Origin: Benincasa hispida | Taxonomy: Eukaryota > Streptophyta > Magnoliopsida > Cucurbitales > Cucurbitaceae | Direction: 5' to 3' | DNA length: 64,000 bases | NCBI RefSeq assembly: GCF_009727055.1 | Contig: NC_052357.1 | Coordinates: 6,939,014-7,003,013 of the forward strand | Shown: one piece after another, positions 36,070 to 47,344 of the stretch | Layout of the letters: the number at the start of each line of letters is the position of its first letter | How positions within the stretch are numbered: position 1 is the first letter of the stretch | Made by a program: the position numbers and the translations under genes | The notes under the pieces: model-generated | Told to the model about the DNA's origin: nothing | Database searches by the model: none | Seen by the model: only the letters and a program-made list of their open reading frames with translations

Positions 36070-36660
36070 CATATTTATCAAGCATAAAATTTCTTAAGAA
36101 ACTTCCATTGACTGGGCCATTTCTTAATCCATCTTGATCAACTATCTTGTTGCTCTATTTATGTAGACTTCTTTGACGATGTAGAATCCATTCCATTTAG
36201 ACGTGAACTTATTTCCTGTATGTCTCGTCATGATAATGTGCCTTTTTACAGCAAGTATCAGATCACCAACTTGAAAAGATCGAGGTTTCACGTGCTTATC
36301 AAAGGCTCTAGACATTCGTGCTTGGTAACATTCCAACGCCTGTTAAGCATACAACCCCTTTTTCGTCAAGTGCTTCTAACTCTTGAAGACATAACTTGGC
36401 ATTGTCTTTATGGTCAACCCCTCTTGCACTGCCATTCTCAGTGATGGGATCTCTCTTTCTAGAGGGAGACGACTACACTCCATAAACAAGAGAATATAGT
36501 GTAACTCCTGTAGGGGTAAGATGAGTTTTCAATAAGCCCATAATGCTTCCCCAATCTTATTTTGTCAATCCCTTTTCGACTTAAAGACAATTTTCTTCAG
36601 TAGATTGCACAACATCTTGTTGAATGCCTCTGCCAACCCGTTGTAGCTACGTTGTATATG
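36070..36660 (-). pseudogene. Ty3/gypsy integrase C-terminal remnant
   Basis: Minus-strand fragments in order: NGLAEAFNKMLCNLLKKIV (near 36630-36580), then ECYQARMSRAFDKHVKPRSF, QVGDLILAVKRHI and GNKFTSKWNGFYIVKEVY (36336-36150), then GPVNGKFLKKFY near 36080-36115. This order and wording fit the end of a Ty3/gypsy (probably Tat-lineage) integrase. Stops and frameshifts separate the pieces. The upstream pol is missing, cut off by copia element A at 36679. Confidence 0.8.
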
Positions 36661-36678
36661 AATGACTTGTATTGTTTG

Positions 36679-39600
36679 TGTTGGGATTGGTGTCCTAATT
36701 CTCCCAGAGTCTCGTAGTTTGTAATCTATATACATTGTTACAAATAAAATAAGAGTTATTTTATCTGACATTACTCATATCCAATAAACAAAGCTCTATG
36801 GTTATTGTATGTAAACTTAAGCATGTATATGAGATATACAAGTGGATCATGCCTTAAGTGATAACTTAAATAGGTCTGTAGCATAAGGATTAATGAGGGA
36901 TACCTGATCCTGGTGACACTACAGATACGACCCGCTTTGAAAAGGTTTGCAAGTGTTGTGAACTACTACAAATGGTAGATCCTAACCATTCATGTGGAGA
37001 CTGCGAACGAGAGTGTCTTATACAAAGAGTTTGTATAAGACAGGACCATAAGATGACTAGTCTCTGTATACAACACCGTTGATACTGGAGACTTACATCT
37101 CACCTAAACGACCATAGGTGACATGACCTCATTCCTGAATGTTTCGGGAACTCTTGCCTTTGAGGGTGGTCCTTTGATTAGTATGGGTGAAAGTGGCCAG
37201 ATTGCCAATTCAACATGCCTACCTTTTTGGGGATTTGTCTGATTTGGGAGCTAGAAACTCAGTTACACGAGATGGAATTCACTCCTTCCCCGAAGTAGGG
37301 GTAAGTAGATAGATTGCTCCCTTAAGGGCTGATTCCGGGGCTTGAACATAGTGGCCACAACTTCTCTTTGGAAGAGAGGACTGATAACGGGCAGAAATGC
37401 ACTTTATCATAGTGCTAAGTTCTTAAACAATGTTGGATTAGGTTGATGAAATATGTTAATTTGCGTCCATTAAGCATCAATTTCATAATATTGCGGTCGC
37501 ATGCGTTCATCGCATTAGAATAGTTGATTTTTGTATTTTTGTGCAGAATATGCGTTGACGCAATGCAAAAATTGCGATCATAGGAAATCATTAGTCGAGC
37601 GCAACTTCACCACAAGGATTTGCGATGATTGTGTTCACAAACATTCACCCGAGAAGAATCACCGCAACTTGATCAGCGCAACATGGTGGGCGTATCTGGG
37701 CGAAAGGCTTAACTTAATCGCGATGGTACAGAAAGCTGATGACAGTCGAATCCGAATTAAGTTAACAGTCGTGACGATCACAAGTACATTAAGCTTTTCA
37801 GTGACAAATAATCGGTGCATTAGTCAGGAATTAAAAGTCGTCCCATCTGAACAATCATGAGAGAGAAGTCGTCTTCACCTTGGATGTCTATAAATACCAG
37901 AGGCAACCTTCAGAGAAGGGTTCACCATTCTTTAGTTTGAAGTTTATAGCACGTCTTTGTTCATAGTTTTCTTTATTTTAAGGCGGACGCGAAGGAGGAG
38001 GTTATGCCGGCAGATCGTTCCGGTAAGCTTGGGAGAGCGCCGGAAAACTTCAAGACAGAGAGAGGGTCGACGCCTGTGGAAGCAGGAACATTTAGAACTG
38101 AATAGAGATTCAGTGTAAAAGCCTCGGTCAGCAAGGAATTGCTACTAGGCTCTCTACCTTTAACTTTCATTGTTATTTTGTACTCAACTCATTTATAAAA
38201 ATGGAATTTCCTTCTCTATATTTGTTCACTTCTCTGTTATTTACGCCATGAGTAGCTAAATCCATTGAATAGGTTGAGAAGCATTTTAGCTAGCACGACT
38301 AGGGAATCTCATGCTATGCGATTATCTTGTATTATGTATGCTTCATTCATCCATTAGAGATACTCGGGAGGGTAGTCTAAGGACAGGATCTAGACTTGGG
38401 AAGGTCAGGTTAGAATCTAGGCTCGGAAAAGCCAGATTAGAACACATAATTAAGAGATAGAAGCTTAGAAATGAGCACTATTTGTTATCAATGCATTGCA
38501 TACATCCTAAAGATATGGATATGATTGTATGCGGTCACCTTGCTTTTATGCATTTTATATCATTGCATAGGACAAGAGTAGAGACTTAGGGATAAGCTTT
38601 ATGGACACTTTTGCATTTAACACATGCGTCCTAGACTTAGAAGCATCGCATTTGCATTGGAAAATGACTTGCTGTGCATGGTTGTAACATGATCGCATAG
38701 TCTGACGCATTCCCAAGTAACGCTAGCTAAAGATCTTCTCAACCCGTTCATCGCATACTCATTGCATCTATCACACAACTGACTTTTCTCAAATCTGCCG
38801 CATTTGTTTATTTTCTCATTAACTCAATCAACAACAAACCAACAACTTATTTACTTGGTTACCGCAAGGTTTTCATAAAAATTATCAACGCATCCTGTTT
38901 TCACAAGTCCCTGTGTTCGACCCTGGACTTACCAGGAAACTCAGTGGAATTTACACTTGGATTCCACTGAGGAAACTTGAGTGCACAATGCAATTTCATT
39001 AACGCATATCATCCACATTTCCACTTCATAAAATAAAGCATCAAGGACTCAGTCATAGTAGGACTATGACTTATGTTCATTAGAGGGATCAATGGTACTT
39101 AACGAGTTAGATGTAACTACAGGGGCATAACGGTTATTGGCCCAGCTGTACTTACGGACGATCTGTGAAGGGTTATCGCACTGTTGATTGGTTGATATGG
39201 ACACACAATATACCTTTGGTAAGGAGAGTTTAACTGTCGGTCTTTAGTGGAGTACCTGACAGTTAACGGATGGTGGATCTCTTGACTAAAGAGTTCAGTT
39301 ATTCACGTACCGTTGGAGCTTCGAGCTATAGGTTCATAAGGTCCCCTTGGTAGCTCAATGGATTCAAGTCGAGAATCAGTTCTTGGTGTTGATTTGAAAT
39401 GTTCAAATTGACAAGAGGTAATTCGATTATATATGATATGATCCGTATGGTGTATAAGATACATCAAGGGGAGGATTAATGTAAATGAGATTTACATTAA
39501 GTATCATGAAATAGAAAAAGAGCTATGGTTTATATGTTTCATGAGATGAAATATTAAAACTATAAGTTATAAATATAGTATGGTAAATTGGTTATCATAT

Positions 39601-40401
39601 ATATTTATAATAATAATAATTATTGGATAATTATCTCTTTTTCTGTAATAACTAATTGAGTAAGAGGTTATTGGTGGTTTCATGGTAGTCTGAGATAAAA
39701 GGAAAAATATTTTCCTAAATTTAGTAGATTTGAGAAAGTTGTTATTCTCGAAAATTACTTGTGGTTGACTGTCAAGTGAATGAGATTCACTAAACGATAG
39801 TTGAAGAGAGACTAAACGATCGTGGAGTGACACTACACAAAAGTCACTCAGCTGGTCGGTAGCTAAATGATGCGGAGCTTCTTCTAAACGATTGGGCATC
39901 GTCTATACGATAGACCATGTCATCTCCCACTTGCTCAATCGTTTATACGATTTTTCCTCCAGTCTTGTCCTCTAACCAAGTCCACACAGAGCTCACACTT
40001 CTGGATTCTCAGACCAAGAATACCAAGGTAGCCATTGTGGTGGTGTCGTACTCAACTCGACATAGTCAAGGTTATTGGAGGTCGTTCGCTGTGTTCGTGA
40101 TCTTGGAGATCGCTATGTTTGTTGTCGCTGTAATCGTGCTGTGTTATGGTCGTAGTGTTCGAGCGCTCGGGGTTGCAGTCTTGTTGATTGTTCGAGCATT
40201 CATGATCGAGGGGATTTGAAGACGAGTCTTCAAAGGTATGTTAATCTTTCATTTGATCTTATTAAAAGCATGTTGTAATTTCGTTTTATGCATAACCTAT
40301 AGTTTCTGTTTCTTGACTGTAATTGTGTGTGTTCAAATACGTATGGAATTTGGAACAATCATTCTGCTACTCATGGAAATCCTCATGTCTGATTTCCTTC
40401 A
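36679..40401 (+). repeat. 5' LTR of copia A (interrupted)
   Basis: Runs from TGTTGGG to ..TTCA just before the primer site. Without the insert at 37382-39043 and its duplicated 5 bp it is about 2.06 kb. It aligns along most of its length with 62159-63490 and with the LTR at 57030-59194. Confidence 0.85.
37382..39043 (+). mobile_element. Solo LTR (probably Ty3/gypsy) nested in the LTR of copia A
   Basis: 1662 bp, starting TGATAACGGG and ending AAGCATCA. The 5 bp AGGAC flank it on both sides (37377-37381 and 39044-39048). The equivalent place in LTR E (about 62917-62930) lacks the insert and reads straight through, confirming the empty site. A TATA box (TATAAATA, 37889-37896) and a 'ttcgaccctgg' stretch near the 3' end are LTR-like. 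No coding or primer site, hence a solo LTR; orientation from the TATA box. Confidence 0.88.
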
Positions 40402-40402
40402 A

Positions 40403-40415
40403 TTGGTATCAGAGT
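40403..40415 (+). other. Primer binding site of copia A
   Basis: TTGGTATCAGAGT directly after the LTR end; one base differs from the common TTGGTATCAGAGC. Confidence 0.85.
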
Positions 40416-43020
40416 CAAGTTATTCTGATATTCCAAATTTCACTTCTGTTTTAAACTTCTTTTACAATCGTGGTGGGTTTTCTGCATTGCGTTTAATTCT
40501 TAAATGCGTTTGTGGATGGTGTTGATGAATGTTTACAGGTTTAATTGTCTCTGATTAAAGCTTTCTTTAAATTACAAAGTGTTAATTTGTAAGGGCCCCT
40601 GTGTTTTTTAGCATAATTAACATGCAATCGAGTCTGTAATTCAAAGTGTTTGAGTTTTTCGAGTCATTCGTGATGAAGTTTCGAAGCATGGAGATGCGGT
40701 TCTCAGCGAAGAAGAAAACCAAGAGTTGGCGTGTCGTGTAGCCTCAGGTAAACGATCGTTGGGATTTAACTAAACAATCGTGTAGATTTTTCTATGTGAT
40801 TTTGTAGTATTTACTAAACGATCTTTTAGCTAATGCTAAACGATGGGGTAAATCGTTTACTCTATCGTGTAGCGTTTATTGCCCGATCGTGGAGATGATG
40901 GAGGTAGATGATCGTAGTGGGAGCATACGATGCTCATCGTTTAGAAAAAGGTGCGCGCTAAACGATCATGTAGTTAGCATGCTCATCGCATAGTCACTGC
41001 CTACACGATCACGCGGTATACAATATGAAGGCGCTCGCTCAGTGATTGTTTAGACAATAGTGCTTCACCGCATGTTGTCATTAAGATGATCGTATAAGGC
41101 TTACGTTGCAGAGCGCACTGTACAATCGCATACCTCATGCTTCATTGCATAGTAAAAGGTACACGATCGTTGCTAAATGATCGTTTAGCTCTGGGAGCGT
41201 TGGTAAACGATTGAGTAAAGCGTTTGCTCTTTCGTGTAGATGATTGTGGGGAAGTTTGGTACACGATTAGTGGAGACACGAACTTCGACCGGACGGTTCA
41301 AGACCCGGTTCTCCTGTTTGAACCGGTGGCTTGTTTTTTTTGTAATAGTTAGCTTTAGTTTTTGAGGATTCTGAGGCAATTTTACTCGATTCATCAACAT
41401 TTTGTTTAATATACATGAGATGTATGTGGTTTATATGGCATAATGTATGACATATAGATTTGAAACCTACCTTAGGTTGTGCAATTATTCATGAATCATG
41501 TATTATAAGTGTTATAATATAGCATGATGAAATTACAAGAAAGCATGCACATGCATCATGAAACATAAGAATTATATTTGTGCATGCAGTAAGCATATTC
41601 ATGCATCATCTTTATATTATAAGCATTATAGTATAAAGGTGAATGGAAGCATGTTTTGCTTAATTCGTTGCTTGTTTGTATAAGTATATAAAAAGGTAGC
41701 AATGAATGAACAATGCATGGAGCATGACAGTTAGGATGTTTATAAAAGTTATGAATGCCTTGTATGTGTTAGCTTTACGTTTTGAATGGTTTTGGTTGTT
41801 TTTGTTAAAATATTATAATAGAAATTAGAACTAAAATTGATAAGAAAGAGTTACATGTGGACTTAGGGTGAACTCATGTTTTAAAAGGGTTTTAAAATTG
41901 GATTGAGATAGACCTAAGTTCAAGGTTCTAATGGGATTAGCAACCTAGTTTAATGTTTCTAAATCGGTTTAATAGTATTAAACTGATTTGCATAAAAGAT
42001 TAAAATTGTATTAAATATATCTATAAGGAACCTTTTGTCTAAGGCAGGTTTTGTCTAGGCTGGGGTACTTAAGCTGACGGAAACGGAACACCCCTACCTG
42101 GGAAACTACTTGGAAAGTTGAATTAGATAGATTTTCTGCAAGCATGCGACAGTTGGTCAAAGACTCCATTAAAGAGTTTAATGGATGATGATCGAAAGTT
42201 GTTTCAACTATCCAAGGTAAAAGTTACTCTTGGGCAAACCTAAAAAGTGACTTAGTTAAAATTCTTAGCCGTGTTTTTTTCTAAGTAAACTAAACCCTAG
42301 ATTATAAAATACTCAGTGGGAGGAAGCGATGTATCATATATGTCAATGATTCCACTCACGTTTCTCCTTGAATGTTCATGCCGTGAGATTCATGCTTAGC
42401 TTCGTGGTGCCATGGGAGCATCCTCTTTCAGATGGTGTTTGCATGAGTTAATATCAAGGTGGACGCGGAGAGTATTTATAGTAAGTGGGTGAAGGGTGGG
42501 TGTCAACACGTTCTATAGTCTCTGTCATTAGTTCATACCGTGAGATCATTCTGTACTCCCTCGTGGCGCCCTGGAAGTGTCCCCCTTCAGATGGGTTTTG
42601 TGCAGTTGGTCAAGATCAAGGTGAACTCCAGAAATGGATAGGGTCGCTTTAGGTTTTGCCCCAATTGGATTTTCCCCTTCGGATTGGTTGCTTGGGACAG
42701 ATCTCTAGGGCCTAAAATGACGGGTCACACTTACGGGAAATTGTTAAGTAAGTTAACGATTTCTTGACCAAATCAATGATGGCTCGTCGTTATAGAAACA
42801 AGAGTTGTTATGTTATTAATGGTTGGTTGAGAATTTCTCAATTCAGAGAAGGGATAATTGACCTCCCTTCGGCGGCTTTTGTCCCAAACCTTTGAAGCTT
42901 CATTGCAAAACTAGATGTCACACGGGGTATCATGTTAGTTTTACTATTATTGGATGTTGTATGTTTTTTCAACGGGTATTTGCTTAAAACCTAACATAGG
43001 TCAATGTGTTTTTGTTTGCA
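40416..43020 (+). other. Leader of copia A with dense ACGAT motifs
   Basis: Non-coding, 2.6 kb. Between 40745 and 41270 the hexamer-like core ACGAT(C/T) appears at least a dozen times, several as the palindrome CGATCG. After that comes a ~1.2-kb part shared with the leader of B (compare 42000-42950 with 52200-53110). No credible frame. Confidence 0.7.
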
Positions 43021-43870
43021 GCAACGTGTTTGTATTTTCGTTTAATGCCTCTAATTTAACTGATTACATACAGTGGAAAGAGTCTTGTAAAACGTATTTC
43101 GTTATAACCAACCTCGAATTTGTCATGGTTGATGAATGTCTTCAAGTCTCGACCCTTAATGCACCATGAAGTGTTCGTAATGCATATGAGGTGTGGATGA
43201 AGGCTAATTCATTGGTCCAACTTCACATTTTGGCTAGCATACCTGATATTCTGGCCAAAAGAGTTGAAAACATAGTCATTGCAGCGAGATCATGGACTCG
43301 TTGCAAGATTTGTTTGAACGTCAGTTTTTACTTTTCAAGCACAAAGGGATGGATGACAAAACTAGTAGTGTCAGTTCCTAAGTTAAACTCCAGGAAGAGA
43401 AAGCCAGTGTTTCTGACTCTATTACAGTTCATAGAAGAGAAGTGTTTTCTGGCATTGAACTTGGAGCTTATTTAGGTTCTGATACTGATCCCACTACTCT
43501 TCAAAAAAGAAGAATGTCTAAAGATAGTAAATCTGATTTATTGGTCTTGGAGACATGTTTGGTAGAGAATGATGATTTTACCTGGATCCTTGATTCGAGT
43601 ACTACTAATAACGTTAGTTCCTCTTACCAAGGATTTAGTTTCTGGCAAACGTTGCCACAGGGAGAGATGACTCTTCGAGTCGGTACTGGTGAGGTTGTTT
43701 CAGCTATTGCTATAGGCCGGCTGAAGTTATTTTTGGACAAGAAACATTATCTGTTACTGGATAATGTTTTCGTAGTTCCTCATATCAAGAGGAACTTAAT
43801 CTCGGTTTCTTGTCTCATTGAATGAGGTTATACCGTCTTCTTTTCTGAGAGTAAAGTGTTTATTTTCAAT
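43021..43870 (+). pseudogene. gag and protease of copia A (broken)
   Basis: Gag start region NLTDYIQWKESCKTYFVITN..., with a stop after TLNAP at 43167 and frameshifts after that. Protease at 43442-43825: ENDDFTWILDSSTTNNVSSS, where the catalytic triplet is D-S-S instead of D-S-G (43592-43600), then MTLRVGTGEVVSAIAIGRL and VPHIKRNLISVSCLIE. No zinc knuckle is recognisable. Confidence 0.8.
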
Positions 43871-43889
43871 AATGGGATGGAGATTGGTT

Positions 43890-45010
43890 TTGGTTAAATG
43901 GAAGGTAACTTATATGTACTAAGGCCATTAGCCATAAAAGCCTTGTTTAATATTGAAATGTTCAGTACAGTGACAACAACTAAAAGACCAAAGGTTTCTC
44001 CTAAGGAAAACGCCCATCTTTGGCATCTAAGATTAGGTCACATAAACCTCAATAGGATTGAGCAGTTGGTGAAAAGTGGACTTCTAAAGAGTTTTGAAGA
44101 AAACTCATTGTCAATGTGTGAATCATGCCTCAAAGGAAACATGGCCAAACGACCTTTTACTGGAAAAGGTTATAGAGTCGAGGAAGCCTTGGAGCTTGTA
44201 CATTTTAACCTTTGTGGTCCGATGAGTGTTAAGGCTCGATGTGGGCATGAATATTTCATCTCTTTCATAGATGATTATTCAAGGTATGGGTATCTCTACC
44301 TAATGCAACGTAAGTCTGAAGCCCTTGATAAGTTCAAGGAGTATAAGGCAGAAATTGAAAACTTGTTAGGTAAGAAGATAAAAACACTACAATCTGATCA
44401 TGGTGGAGAGTATATGAACCTCCAATTCCAGAAATATATGATAGAACATGGGATTGCATCCCGACTCTCGACCCCAGGTACACCTCAGTGGAATGGTGTA
44501 TCTGAAAGGAGAAACATAACCTTGTTGGACATGGTTCGGCCTATGATGAGTTATGCTCATCTTCCAGACTTGTTTTGGGGTTTTGCAGTGGAGACTGCAT
44601 GTTACATTTTGAATAACGTTCCCTTGAAAAGTGTTTCTGAAACACCTTTTGAGTTGTGAAGAAGCCATAAAGGTTGTTTACACCACTTCAAGATTTGGGG
44701 GTGTCCAACGTGCTTGTGACTAACCCAAAGAAGTTGGAACCGTGTTCAAAAGCTTACCTTTTTGTAGGCTACCCCAGGGAAATGAGGGATGGATACTTCT
44801 ATGATCCGAGTGAGAACAAAGTGTTTGTTTCTACAAATGCTATCTTCTTGGAAGAAGACCATATCAGGGATCATAAACCACGAAGTAAGCTTGTTTTACG
44901 TGAGATTTCTAGTGAGACTAATACTACTAAGGGTTCAACAAGAGTTGTTGAACAGACTGACAGATCAACAAAAGTTGTTAAGGTTGGTGCATCTAGTCAA
45001 CCAGCTTAAG
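43890..45010 (+). pseudogene. Integrase of copia A (broken)
   Basis: Pre-integrase HHCC finger (HLWHLRLGHINLNRIEQLV .. MCESCLKGNM) and integrase core in one open frame 43898-44659, then a further frame 44674-45009. The first catalytic Asp, normally in H-S/T-D-L-C-G-P, is Asn here (HFNLCGP; AAC at 44207-44209). The second Asp (LQSDHGGEY) and the Glu region (NGVSERRN) remain. A stop at 44657-44659 breaks the frame. Confidence 0.85.
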
Positions 45011-45049
45011 AGTTGAGACTGCCTCGAAATAGTGGGAGGGCTATGAACC

Positions 45050-46320
45050 CACCGAATCGCTACATGGGTTTGATAAAACCCAGAACGTCATTTCTAATGA
45101 TGGGGTCAATGATCCATTGTTTTTTAATAAAGCAATGGAGGATGTTGACAAGGATGAATGGATTAAAGCCATGAACCAGGAAATGGAGTCTATGTATTTC
45201 AATAACGTCTGGGAGCTTGTGGATTCGCCTAATGGGGCAAGACCTATTAGGTGTAAGTGGATCTATAAGTGAAAGCGAGGTGTAGATGGAAAGATGCAAA
45301 CCTTTAAGGCTAGACTCGTGGTAAAGGGTTATCCCAGGTTGAGGGAGTTGACTATGAGGAAACTTTCTCACCTGTTGTCATGCTCAAGTCTATTAGGATA
45401 CTTATTTTCATAGCCACATTTTATGATTATAAGATATGGTAAATGGACGTCAATATTGCCTTTGTTAATGGTAATCTTGAGGAGACCATCTACATGACTC
45501 AACCAGAGGGGTTCGTAGTTTCAGATCAAGAGCAAAGAGTTTGTAAGCTTAATAGGTCCATTTATGGGCTGAAACAAGCGTCTAGATCTTGAAACATTAG
45601 ATTTGACAGTGCTATCAAGTCATTTGGCTTTGATCAGAACGTTGATGAGCATTGTGTTTACAAGAAGATCATCAACAACTCGGTAGCTTTCCCGGTACTG
45701 TATGTGGATGGTATCCTACTCATTGGGAATGATATAGGGTTTCTGATTGACATTAAAAAGTGGCTAGCTGCCTAGTTCCAAATGAAAGATTTGGGTGAGG
45801 CACAGTATGTTCTAGGGATCCAGATCATTCGGGTTCGTAAGAACAAAAGGTTAGCCTTGTCTCAGGCATCGTACGTCGATCAAATGTTGATCAGGTACAT
45901 GATGCAGGATTCCAAGAGGGGTTTATTACCCTTCAGGCATAGACACATTTTGTCTAAGAATCAATGTCCTAAGACACCTCAAAAGGTTGAGGAGATGAAA
46001 TATATTCCCTATGCTTCAGCTGTAAGAAGCTTAATGTATGCAATGTTGTGTACCAGACCCGACATTTTCTATGCAGTAGGGATTGTCAGACGTTATCAGT
46101 CCAATCCAAGATTTGATCACTGGACAGCGGTCAAAACGATCCTCAAGTATCTTCAGAGAACGAGGAACTACATGCTTGTGTATGGAGATAAGGATCTGAT
46201 AATTACAGGATACACAGACTCTGACATTCAGACTGATAAAGATTCTCGTAAGTCGACATTGGGGTCAATGTTCACTTTGAATTGAGGGGTTATAGTGTGG
46301 CGAAGCATCAAACAAGGATG
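45050..46320 (+). pseudogene. Reverse transcriptase and RNase H of copia A (broken, truncated)
   Basis: RT motifs with several in-frame stops (e.g. near 45270 and 45438). The catalytic box is YVDG (45701-45712) where YVDD is required. RNase H starts about 46190 (TGYTDSDIQTDKDSRKSTLGSMF). The match to element B ends at about 46320. Confidence 0.85.
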
Positions 46321-47330
46321 AGCATGCTAACTACAAAGGTGTTCCACTAACTCTTTCGGATGAAACAAAGTTCAAAATATAGGTTGCAATATGTACTGCA
46401 TAACCCCAAAACAAGTCAGGTGGAAGCATAACTCATCATAGACCGAACCATATCTAACAGGATTCAATTTCTCTTTTCTGATACACCATTATGCTGAGGT
46501 GTACTAGGTGTTGAAAGTTGGGATACAATTCCATGTTCTATTAAATAGTCTTGGAATTTCAAATCCATATACTCTCCACCTTGACCAGATCGAAATGTTT
46601 TTATTTTTTTACTTAATGCATTTTCAACTTCAACCTTGTACTCCTTGAATTTTTCAAGAGCTTCAGACTTATGTTGTATTAAATAAATGTACTCATACCT
46701 TGAATAATCATCAGTAAAGGTGATGGAATATTCAAACCCTCATCTTGTCTTAACATTCAAAAGACCATAGAGGTCCGAATGTACAAGTTATAAGGGCTTT
46801 TTGGCTCTGTGACATTTTCCAGTAAAAGATCTCTTAGTCATTTTTTCTTCAAGGCACGACTCACATACTGATAGAGAATTTTCTTCTAACTCACTTAGAA
46901 GTCCATTATTAACCAATCTCTCAATTCTATTAAGATTTATGTGTCCTAATCTTAGGTGCCAAAGATGGGCATTTTATTTAGGAGAAATTTTGTGTCTTTT
47001 ATTTTGAGTTACCGCAGTTTTAAACAGTTCAGTATTAATGAGAGTCTTTATTGCTAATGATCTTAGCACATAAAGATTATCTTCCAGCTTAGAAGAATAC
47101 ATCTCTACACTATGTTTATAGATAAACACTTTATTTATGAAAAAAAAAATGTACATAATAACTTTTTTCCATTAAACACTTTACAAAAATTAAGTTCCTT
47201 TTTAGTAGGCACTGCATAAACATTTTCTAACAAATAAATAATTCTTGTAAAGTTAATCGAAGTCCTTCCACTACCTTCGCTGAGACGACATGTCCAGTTC
47301 TAACACGCATCGTCATTTTACTAGTCTTCA
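46321..47330 (-). pseudogene. Protease end and integrase of copia C/D (broken)
   Basis: Minus-strand pieces: MTMRVRTGHVVSAKVVEGL (about 47310-47250), DNLYVLRSLAIKTLINTELF (47090-47020), HHCC finger around 46860-46980, and the integrase core with LSTPSTPQHNGVSEKRN near 46470-46520 followed by a stop. Ends abruptly at the junction with A. Confidence 0.75.
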
Positions 47331-47344
47331 GGAATCAATTCGAT

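Larger units (their letters stand above)
36679..46320 (+). mobile_element. Ty1/copia retrotransposon A, truncated at the 3' end
   Basis: Starts TGTTGGGATTGG, with a ~2.06-kb LTR (plus an inserted solo LTR), primer site, long leader, then gag, protease, integrase, RT and RNase H remnants on the plus strand. Similarity to the nearby element B is lost at about 46320 inside RNase H. No adjacent 3' LTR or polypurine tract is present. Confidence 0.85.

Noticed and set aside
37531..37860. 109-aa frame on the plus strand with Cys/His pairs resembling a zinc finger
   Set aside because: It lies wholly inside the solo gypsy LTR, begins from chance context, and has no family match. The Cys/His spacing is not that of a known finger.
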